DNA of 64,000 nt, from positions 2,728,001 to 2,792,000 of the forward strand of contig OZ253960.1 in the NCBI GenBank assembly GCA_965267435.1, given 5' to 3'. The stretch is from JAWPMT01 sp965267435. Its GTDB lineage: Bacteria > Bacteroidota > Bacteroidia > Cytophagales > Cyclobacteriaceae. This document shows, piece after piece, positions 30,201-38,562 of the stretch. The notes beneath the pieces are model-generated. The model was not told where the DNA came from. It did no database searches and saw only the letters and a list, made by a program, of their open reading frames with translations. The position numbers and the translations under genes were made by a program. Positions within the stretch are counted from its first letter, which is position 1; each line of letters begins with the position of its first letter.

Positions 30201-33200
30201 CGACAACGATGGTGCTGACAATGACGGTGATGGCATCTGTGATAGCGGCGACACCGATGATGATAATGACGGCGTCCTTGACGTGAATGATACCGATCCG
30301 TTCAATGCCCTTGTCTGTGGTGATAGTGATGGAGATACCTGTGATGACTGTGCCAGTGGTCCGGTTGATGCGAGCAACGACGGCATCGATACAGACGCTG
30401 ACGGCCTTTGTGATAGCGGCGATACTGACGACGACAACGATGGTGTCCTGGATGTAAATGACGCAGATCCTCTCAACGCTTTTGTCTGTGGAGATAGCGA
30501 CGGTGACGGTTGCGACGATTGCTCAAGTGGTGTATTCGCTGCCAGCAACGATGGTATCGATACAGACGGCGATGGTCTCTGCGACTCAGGTGACACTGAT
30601 GACGACAACGACGGCGTGCTGGATGTGAATGACATCGACCCTCTCAATGCCTTCGTATGTGGCGACAGCGATGGTGATTCCTGCGACGACTGCGCTAGCG
30701 GATCCTTCAACACAAGTACCGACGGAACTGACACCGATGGTGATGGTATCTGCGACAGTGGTGACACGGATGATGACAACGATGGTGTGCTTGATGTGAA
30801 TGACATTGCACCTCTCAATGCCTTCGTCTGCGGCAACGCCGATGGAGATAACTGCGATGACTGTAGCAGCGGTTCATTTGACATGAACAACGACGGGACT
30901 GATACAGACGGCGATGGCGTCTGCGACAGCAGCGATACCGACGATGACAATGATGGCGTCCTCGATGTCAATGACACCGAGCCTCTCAATGCAATGGCTT
31001 GCGGTGACAGCGATGGAGATACCTGCGACGATTGTACCAATGGTCCGGTGGATGCTAGCAATGACGGTATCGACACGGATGCCGATGGTATCTGCGACAG
31101 CGGTGACATCGACGATGATAATGATGGTGTCCTCGACGTGAATGACACTGATCCTCTCAATGCGTTCGTCTGCGGCGATAGCGATTCGGATGGCTGCGAT
31201 GATTGCTCAAGTGGTGCATTCGACGTCAACAACGATGGAACCGACACGGATGCTGATGGCATCTGCGATTCAGCAGACACCGACGATGATAACGATGGCG
31301 TCCTTGATGTCAACGATAGTGAGCCACTCAATGCCCTGGCATGCGGTGACACCGACAGCGATACATGTGATGATTGTGCCAGTGGTACGGTGGACGCCAG
31401 CAACGATGGTATCGACACCGATGCGGATGGACTGTGCGACAGCGGCGATACCGACGATGATAATGATGGTGTCCTCGATGTCAACGACAGCGCTCCACTC
31501 AATGCGTTCGTCTGCGGTGATAGCGATGCCGATGGCTGCGACGATTGCTCAAGTGGTACATTCGACGTCAACAATGACGGAACGGATACCGATGGCGATG
31601 GTCTGTGCGATACGGGTGACACCGACGACGATAACGACGGCGTACTGGATGTCAATGACACCGATCCTCTTAATGCCTTCGTCTGCGGTGACAATGATTC
31701 AGACACATGTGACGATTGCTCAAGTGGCACCTACAGCATGAGTGCGGATGGCTCAGACAATGATGGAGATGGCCTCTGCGACTCAGGTGATGATGACGAC
31801 GACAACGATGGTGTCCTCGATGTGAATGACATCGCGCCGTTTGATGCCTTCGTGTGTGGCGATAGCGACGGAGATACGTGCGACGATTGTGCCAATGGCC
31901 TATTCAATGTCAACAATGATGGAACCGATACTGACGCGGATGGTATCTGCGACAGCGGTGACGACGACGACGACAACGATGGTGTCCTGGATATCAATGA
32001 CGTTGATCCACTGAATGCGTTCATCTGCGGTGACAGCGACGGTGACACTTGTGACGACTGCTCTACAGGTACATTCAATGTCAGCAATGACGGTTCGGAC
32101 TTCGATGGCGATGGACTGTGTGATGCTGGTGATACAGATGATGACAATGACGGTATTCCTGATACGGAAGACTTGCAGCCACTCAACCCTGCGGGCAACG
32201 TGGTAGTATGTCATGACGGGTCTGATCTCATCATCAATGAGGCCAACCTAGCCACTCACCTGGCGCACGGAGACCAGCAAGGCTCTTGTACTGCATCACG
32301 TACCATGACAAGCTCGGGTACCGAATCAGAAGGAGTCAACGCCGGGAACTATAAGAGTGCAGGCTCCAGCCAGTCATCGTCTACCGCGACGATCGAAGAC
32401 TACAGCAGTGGCATGAGCTTCGCTTCCTATATGAACACTAAGAAGTCACAGCTGGGCGGCTACCTGGCCGGAGTTACTGCGGGAGAGTTCTCTTCAATCG
32501 GCTCCGAGCCTGCAACAAGTAGATTGGATCTACTTACCAATGCGGCTATCAGGCAGTCATGGACGCAGGCCTCAGCCAATAGTGTTGGCAACAACTCAGC
32601 CATGTGGAAGACAGCGCGCCTACACGGAGATTGGTTAACAGGCACTAGCAATAGAGCTGATCAACTGATGCTCTCCGGTGGTCCTAAGTCCAGTTTCCTT
32701 GATCGATTCAGAAAGAAGATCGCTGCGGCACAAACCGCTGGTCAACTCGGTCTGTCGATAAGCGATACTTATGGTCTGCGCATCCACCACGATGGTCTGG
32801 TCAACACTGCTGGAGACAAAAGCAGCACGATTGATGCAGCAAGGGAAAATGTGCCTGATATCGAGGCTCGCAACCACAACTACAACGTGACCCAGTTCTA
32901 CTCCGTAACGGGTATCAATCAGGAGAACAGTAACTACCTACTGGCCGGTGCTCAGGATAATGGTACTCAGCGCTTCACTGCTAATGGCAAAGCGCCGACC
33001 ACAATGGTCACGGGTGGTGACGGTACATTCGCACACATTGACCAGAATGAGCCGGATATTCAGATCACTGGTCACGTGTTTAGCTACTTCTTCATATCAA
33101 CAGATGGCGGACAGTTCCAGCCTCTCATGAGGGACTATACGCGAGGTAAGTTCATTAACTCCACGGATTATGACGATGAGCAAAACATCTTCTACGCCGC

Positions 33201-36200
33201 AGGTGAGCCTGATTCAATAACGCGTGTCTCGAATATCCGACGAGGAGAACTAGACTATGTCATCGAGTACATCGGTATAGATATCAATGGCGAGCAGATT
33301 TCCAATATCAAGGTGAGCCCACACACAAGCAACCGAATCTTTGTCGGAACTGCTGAGGGTGGTGTTTATGTCCTGGATAATGCCCACGCTACTCCTCAAG
33401 TGCTAAGCATCGGAGGCTCGATAGACGGTGTTGGTTACGTATCCAGTATCGAAGTGGGAGCTGACGATTCACAGTTGATTGTGACGTTCTCTAACTACGG
33501 TGTCACTTCGGTATTCGAAACATTGGATCAGGGTACCAACTGGGTAAACAAGGAAGGCAACCTGCCTGACATCCCTGTACGATGGAGCTTGTACAACCCG
33601 GCTGACAGAAGCCAGGTAATGCTAGCGACGGAGGTCGGTGTTTGGGTAACCAACGAGTTCGACACTCCCCTACCTCAGTGGATCCCTGCGAGCGAAGGTC
33701 TGGCCAATGTCAGAACTGACATGATCTACTATCGTGAAACCGACGGACTGGTGGCTGTGGCGACCTACGGACGTGGTATGTTCACCTCGGATATCTTCCG
33801 ACTTCCCGAGCACGAAAATCAACCATACGGTCTGATAGCCACCAATAGAGGTAAGAGCCGTGTAGACCTGACTTGGGAAGATAACAGCCTTGTAGAAACA
33901 GGTTACCTGGTGCAGCGGTCATTGCTCCCTGAAGGCGGTTTTGCAACCATCGGAACTGTCGGTACGGATATCACACAGTACAATGACCTGACAGTCAATC
34001 CTATGACTACTTACTACTATCGAGTCGCTGCGGCCCTCGCACCAGGGCAATCAGAATACTCAGAGGTAGCTACGGTAGCTACGGACGAATGCGTGAACGA
34101 GATCCCTACTGGTGGGTCTTGGACTGCATCTCTCCCACCGTCGATGGCGGCACCTGTCAATACGCCTGTGTACATCAGCAAGGTGGCAGACGACACCTAC
34201 TTTATCACCGATATTACAGGGGGTGCCTACCATTTCTTCTGGGGTTACAACCTCAATCAGCCTGCGGAGCTGCGCATTGACTGTGGAGAATTGTTTATCC
34301 AGAACTCTCTGGAGTCAGGAAGCCAGTTCTACCTGGTCCCTGATGCCCAGCCTGGTGTGTACGATGACTCTACACAAACTATCACATTGCCTTGGTTTGA
34401 TGCGGGTAACAACTTCGGTATGCTGACCAACTTCACAAGAAACGGTGATGGTGAGCCAGAGATTTCGTCAGCGAACATCACGTTCAGCAATGTGACGGAC
34501 GTGTCCATGGACATCGATGTAGTTGCGGGTAATGGCGCTGGAAGATTGGTTGTAATGAAAGAGGTCGACGCCTTTACCCAGGCTTACGCACCACTGGATG
34601 GTACTGACTATGTGGCATCAGCGACATTCGGACAGGGAGATATGCTCGGAACAGGTTACGTAGTAGCTGACGCCGACACCACTTCGTTCTCAGTATCGAA
34701 TCTGGAGCCTGGTAAGTTGTACCATGTGGCTGTATATGAATACAATAGCTACAATGGAGTGAAGGATTACCAGACAAGCGACTTCGCCACGAATAGTGTT
34801 GTCACGGAAGTATACATTGTTCTGAATGAATTCCTGGCAGATCCGCCTAATGGTAATGGCAGCGGCGATGCCAACAATGACGGCATTGTCGACGCTCTGG
34901 ATGACGAATTCGTAGAGATCGTGAATGTGTCAGGCATGGACCTCGACATCTCGAATTGGATCCTCTCCGACGGATTTGGTGCAAGGCATGTAATTCCAGA
35001 TAGCACAGTACTTGACTCTGCTACGGCGCTCGTAGTGTTCGGCGGAGGATTGCCTCAGGGAATATTTGGTAACAGTACCGTGCAGACGGCATCAACGGGA
35101 ACGCTCTCGCTGGATGACACAGGTGATCAAATCACCTTTACCGATCAGCAAGGCAACGTACGCATCAGTCACACATACACGGATACTGATGTACTGAACA
35201 ACGAGTCTACAACGAGACACCCTGACCTGACCGGCGACTTCTACCCTCACAAGTTTGCCTCTGGCAACGGTAGTAAGAAGTACTCACCGGGCACAAGGGT
35301 AGATGGCACATGGTTTATCCCGCCTCCATGCTCTGAGATCACGGTAAATCCTTTCGACCTCATCATCACGGCATCTACTTCGTGCGAATTGGCCAATGGT
35401 TCGGCTCAGGTGTTGAGTGTCGAGGAAGACGGACAGACACGAAGTACGAAAGACTACAGCTTCGAATGGCTGGATGAAGCCATGAACCCTGTGACCCTTG
35501 GCGGAACAATGGTAACGGGACTGGCTCCGGGCGCTTATTATCTGCGAGTGACCAACGATGACACCATGTGTGCTTCAGACTTGATCGCTATCGACTTGGG
35601 CTACGATCCGATCCTGGGACTACCTCCGACAATCACAGATATCACAGACAGTAGCGCTGTGGTGAATTGGACGGAGACACTTGGGCAAGAGTACGCCATT
35701 GAGTACCGAGCTGGAGTGAGACTCGACTGGACGCGAGAAGACAGTGTGGCTTCACCGTTCTCAATGACCGGTCTGGCCTCAGGTACGTCCTACCAGGTGA
35801 AAGTATTCCCGGTATGTGGATCAACACTCGCTGAAGACGGCGCTCTTGCCGAATTCGTGACAGACGGAGTGATCACTTGTGATATGCCGATAGCTGCGGT
35901 GGATACTGTGACTGAGACCACTGCCGAGATCAGCTGGACCGGAAGCGGTAGTTACTACAATATCTGGTACCGATCTGGAAGAGGATCCGACTGGATGAAG
36001 CAGGATACGGTACAGTCACCATACACCATGACAGCTCTGGCCAGTGGCACTGACTACGAAGTAAGGGTGTACTCTGTCTGCGATAGCGTGGCCTCCTTCC
36101 CTGCCCTGGTTGATTTCACTACGCCGGGAACGCGAACCTGCTCAATGCCGGAAGTGCAGATCACAAATGTTACTGACTCTACGGCGCAGATCTCATGGCT

Positions 36201-37539
36201 GGGTAACAACGACGGATACAACCTGTGGTACAGAGGTGGTACCGGAACTACATGGACCAAGTTGTATGATGTGCAAGCCCCTATGTCTTTAGAGGGTCTG
36301 GGCTCGGGCACATCCTATGAAACTCGGGTCTATGGAGTCTGTAACGAGATTGTCGGCTCACCCACGGTGACAGACTTCTTCACGACAGGTCCGGCGGCTT
36401 GCCAGACTCCTGAGGTAACTGTGGGTAACATCACTAATACGACGGCGCAAGTGAGCTGGCAAGGCAACAGTGATCACTACAATGTCTGGTACCGTACCGG
36501 CGCTGGAGCATCGTGGACGAAGTTGCTGGATGACTTGCATTCACCTGTGGACCTGACAGGATTGCTGGAAGGAACAGGTTATGAAGTACGCGTATACGGA
36601 TATTGTGGCAACTTTGGATCATTGGCAGGTGAAGCGATCTTCGCCACGGATGGTGCCGTGGGATGCCAGGTTCCGTCTGTCACGATCTCCAATATTACGG
36701 ATGACGAAGCCCTCGTCAGCTGGACTGGCAATGGTGATGAGTACAACCTCTGGTACCGAGCAGGTCGTGGAGCCTCCTGGACTAAGTTCTGGGGCATCCA
36801 GGGACCTCGACAGCTAACGGGGCTTGCTTCGGGTACAGCCTATGAGCTACGCGTCTACTCTGTATGTGGAGAGACGGTGACAGACTTTGCTTTCAGGGCT
36901 TTCGAAACGACCGGAACCCCTTACTGTCCGACACCTGTAGTTTCCCTCGACTCCCTAGCTGACGGTAACGCCTACATTAGCTGGATGGGTGGCAACGCCT
37001 CCAAGCATGTGGTGTACCACAAGATCAGGGGTCATAGCTGGACGAAGAACAAGAATGCTCCGAAGCCTTACGAGATCTTGAATCTTTCAGATGGGGTGAC
37101 TTACGACGTACAGGTTTGGGATGTCTGTGACAATGTAACTTCCCACGTGGGTGCATTGTCATTCGATACGCCATTCACGAGTAGTGTGATCACATTCCAC
37201 CCTGATGGCACGATGTCGGTGCCTTGGGTACAGACGTTCGCGGAACGCGGCATGATGGTCCCTGCCACCGCGCAGGAGATGATCGCAGAGGTCGAGCAGT
37301 CCCTGGAGATCTTCCCGAACCCTGGACCGGGTGTATTCCGACTGTCGGCAACCAATGTGGACCTGTCTACGATGTCGATCAAGCTGTATTCAGTGAGTGG
37401 TCAGGAAGTGCCGCTGCGAGGACGTCAGATCTCTCCTAGCATCTATGAGATCTCGACCAATGCAGAAAATGGGGTCTATACCTTGAAAATAAGTCAGGGT
37501 GACTCCGATGTGATCAGAAAGCTCATCATCAAATATTAA
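12227..37539 (+). CDS. Giant T9SS-secreted protein with 107 TSP3-like repeats inside a beta-propeller (one frameshift)
   Basis: One gene of 25.3 kb, broken by a single missing base near 14,472 in the fourth repeat. With that base restored it encodes 8,437 residues. Approximate order by residue: basic N-terminus and hydrophobic signal segment (2-30); first half of a BNR/sortilin-like beta-propeller with repeated S-x-DGG-x-x-W motifs (155-515); 107 Asp-rich repeats of 57 residues (545-6657); linker with a CHDG...HLAHGD motif (6658-6878); second half of the propeller (6879-7190); one FN3; a low-homology beta region; lamin-tail domain (7530-7700); a Cys-containing beta domain; six FN3 (7798-8318); T9SS type A sorting domain (from about 8355). 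It should cross the inner membrane by Sec and the outer membrane by T9SS, and bind large amounts of Ca2+. A GTG directly before ATG 12227 could also start it. A terminator follows the stop codon. Its role (adhesin, matrix or gliding protein) is inferred, not shown. Confidence 0.85.
12694..13790 (+). other. N-terminal half of the BNR/sortilin-like beta-propeller
   Basis: Begins VWTERGPTNVGGRTRALAF, a common opening of such propellers in Bacteroidota. It carries at least five Asp-box motifs: WKSTDGGGSW, MRSLDGGSTW, WKSTDGGTTW, IKSTDGGANW and FQSFDGGNTW. It ends with AIFGNDGGVYLGTD, after which the usual continuation (NxxYNVTQFY) is missing here and appears only after the repeat array. Confidence 0.8.
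14465..14480 (+). other. One-base deletion (frameshift) in repeat unit 4
   Basis: Other units read Asp-Ala/Ser-Gly-Asp here; this one reads GACGC-GGCGATGAGG with one base missing between GC and GGC. The upstream frame then runs into meaningless Met/Thr-rich codons up to a stop at 14674. The other frame is open, and in perfect repeat phase, from this point to 37539. Confidence 0.9.
22921..23130 (+). repeat. Variant repeat unit with 13 extra residues
   Basis: This unit is 210 bp instead of 171. After GDTDD it reads VNEGLLTVGTNDADFDGVAD in place of the usual DNDGVLD part and then SLDIAPANGLI. It is the only large length change noticed in the array. It lies about at its middle (unit 54) and splits it into two blocks. 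Confidence 0.85.
27952..31375 (+). repeat. Higher-order repeat of five units (855 bp)
   Basis: A rare unit type with F(A)AxNDGID after the CDDC motif recurs at 27952, 28807, (29662, diverged) and 30520, that is every 855 bp or 858 bp where the 3-bp-longer unit intervenes. The rare NALACGDS junction keeps the same phase at 28261, 29116 and 29974. The block therefore grew by duplication of five units at a time. Confidence 0.7.
29629..29802 (+). repeat. Variant repeat unit with one extra residue and a hydrophobic loop
   Basis: This unit is 174 bp. After CDDC it reads AVLGFSFPSNDG instead of the usual ANGSFDVANDG-like stretch. The end of the preceding unit is also atypical (DLDIDNDLILNEYDLDPMNNYI). 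Confidence 0.8.
32197..32859 (+). other. Linker with CHDG...HLAHGD motif between repeats and propeller
   Basis: Directly after the last repeat comes NVVVCHDGSDLIINEANL and then THLAHGDQQGSC, a small Cys/His motif seen in various Bacteroidota surface proteins and possibly metal-binding. About 200 residues of Ser/Thr-rich and helical sequence follow with no domain I recognise. Confidence 0.6.
32860..33798 (+). other. C-terminal half of the beta-propeller
   Basis: Starts IEARNHNYNVTQFYSVTG, continues NYLLAGAQDNGTQRFT and TGGDGTFAHIDQ, and ends VAVATYGRGMFTSDIF, the usual last blade of secreted Bacteroidota BNR/sortilin-like propellers. It completes the blades begun at 12694-13790. Confidence 0.75.
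34808..35322 (+). other. Lamin-tail domain of the giant protein
   Basis: IVLNEFLADPPNG, DDEFVEIVNVSG, DISNWILSDGFGARHVIP and the following strands are the pattern of extracellular lamin-tail domains, an immunoglobulin-like fold common in secreted Bacteroidota proteins. Confidence 0.8.
35620..37182 (+). other. Six tandem FN3-type domains of the giant protein
   Basis: Six units of about 87 residues share the pattern xITDxTxxxAxxSW, YNxWYRxGxGxxWTK, LxSGTxYExRVYxVC and a closing FxT. Units 2-6 begin with Cys, which may bridge to the Cys at the end of the RVYxVC strand. Confidence 0.85.
37290..37536 (+). other. T9SS type A C-terminal sorting domain
   Basis: LEIFPNPGPGVFRLS, then SIKLYSVSGQEV and a final GVYTLKISQGDS...RKLIIKY. 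These are the three conserved motifs of the Por-type sorting domain that is recognised by the type IX secretion machinery and removed during attachment to the cell surface. Confidence 0.93.
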
Positions 37540-37567
37540 CGCCCAGACAAAAAGAAACCAGTTGGGG

Positions 37568-37601
37568 AGCCGCTCTCGTTATCGAGAGCGGCTTTCTTCT
37601 T
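37568..37601 (+). terminator. Strong terminator after the giant gene
   Basis: An 11-bp perfect stem (AGCCGCTCTCG with CGAGAGCGGCT), a TTAT loop and then TTCTTCTT. It lies 28 nt after the giant gene's stop codon and separates it from the polysaccharide locus. Confidence 0.93.
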
Positions 37602-37683
37602 ATATTACCGCGAGAATGGACACCCTGCCAATGGAATAGCTTGCGCCTGAGCTTACGCTACCCATTGTTGAAGAATTAACACC

Positions 37684-38505
37684 GTGAGAGTGTCCAAATT
37701 ATACATCGCCTTGCTAACGCTGGTTTGCGCCAGCTCTTGTATCCCCAACAAGAAGGTCGTCTATTTCCAGGCGAATGAAAACGCCCTGAATTACGACTCG
37801 CTCATTACGCTTGACTATCCGAACTATCACGTCCAGGCCAATGACAACCTTGATATTTCGATTACGTCAATGCTCGATGTTGCCATCAATTCAATCGAAG
37901 GGCCTGAGCAAGAATTATTCTCCCGTGAATCCGACTATCGATATCAAATCAATCAGTTAGCGCGGTCTGCCTCGGACCTCTTCTACCTGGACGGCTATCC
38001 TGTGGACCAGAACGGAAACATCGAACTCCCACTCTTGGGACATCTCAATGTAGAGGGGAAAACGCTTGAGGAAGTCAAAGAACTCCTTACCACGGAAGTC
38101 AAAGCCTATATCAAAGAGCCCTATGTCACCGTTCGACTGGGCGGCATCCGATACACTGCCCTGGGGGAGTTTCGCCGACCTGGCAGATACTCCATCCTTC
38201 AAAACTATGTCACCATCTACGAGGCCATCGCCAACGCTGGGGACCTGACGATAACGGCCAACCGCATGGAGGTTTTGCTCATCAGACAGTATCCGAGTGG
38301 CCAGAAGATGCACCAATTGGACCTGACGGATGAAAGCATTGTAAACTCAGAATACTACTTCATCCACCCCAATGATCAGATCTATGTGAAACCATTGAAG
38401 GTCCGGGAGTTGGGTACTGAACCGTCAAGTATCCAGACGGTAACAAGCCTCCTATCGATCATTACTGCTGTTGCTTTGGTACTGAGTCTGGCCAATGTCT
38501 TTTGA
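37684..38505 (+). CDS. Polysaccharide export outer-membrane lipoprotein (Wza/BexD family)
   Basis: Outer-membrane export channel component for capsule or exopolysaccharide. A GTG start gives 273 residues with a lipoprotein signal ending CASSC (Cys19). The polysaccharide export domain follows (YHVQANDNLDISITSM at about residue 48, then PVDQNGNIELPLLGHLNVEG and TLEEVKELLTTEVKAYI). An SLBB domain comes next (VRLGGIRYTALGEFRRPGRY, then TIYEAIANAGDLT). A C-terminal hydrophobic helix (residues about 250-272) could be the membrane-spanning segment of the Wza octamer. It is the first gene of the polysaccharide locus and is followed after 57 bp by the Wzc-like partner, the usual pairing. Confidence 0.92.
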   Translation: MRVSKLYIALLTLVCASSCIPNKKVVYFQANENALNYDSLITLDYPNYHVQANDNLDISITSMLDVAINSIEGPEQELFSRESDYRYQINQLARSASDLFYLDGYPVDQNGNIELPLLGHLNVEGKTLEEVKELLTTEVKAYIKEPYVTVRLGGIRYTALGEFRRPGRYSILQNYVTIYEAIANAGDLTITANRMEVLLIRQYPSGQKMHQLDLTDESIVNSEYYFIHPNDQIYVKPLKVRELGTEPSSIQTVTSLLSIITAVALVLSLANVF

Positions 38506-38562
38506 AAAACTTCTCACTACAAGGAATATGAGTACCAGAATTTTTCAAAGCGTCTTTTATTA

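Larger units (their letters stand above)
13859..32196 (+). repeat. 107 tandem 171-bp repeats coding TSP3-like Ca2+-binding units
   Basis: Each unit codes 57 residues with the cysteine pattern C-x7-C-x2-C-x19-C and about 19 Asp. It starts CGDSDGDGCDDC, continues NDGxDxDxDGICDSG and ends DTDDDNDGVLDxNDxDPLNAFV. The DxDxDG motifs are the Ca2+-binding signature of thrombospondin type 3 repeats. The count comes from arithmetic: the first unit Cys codon is at 13859 and the last at 32026, a distance of 18,167 bp plus one missing base, which equals 106 x 171 + 42. The extra 42 bp is explained by two longer units (39 and 3 bp). Protein sequence is strongly conserved while codons vary. Confidence 0.92.

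Noticed and set aside
13859..32196. CRISPR array or satellite DNA
   Set aside because: Units are directly adjacent, 171 bp long and coding. There are no spacers and no cas genes.
14945..32206. Many plus-strand Met/Thr-rich frames within the array
   Set aside because: They are the +1 reading of the GAT/GAC-GGT repeats and have no features of real proteins.
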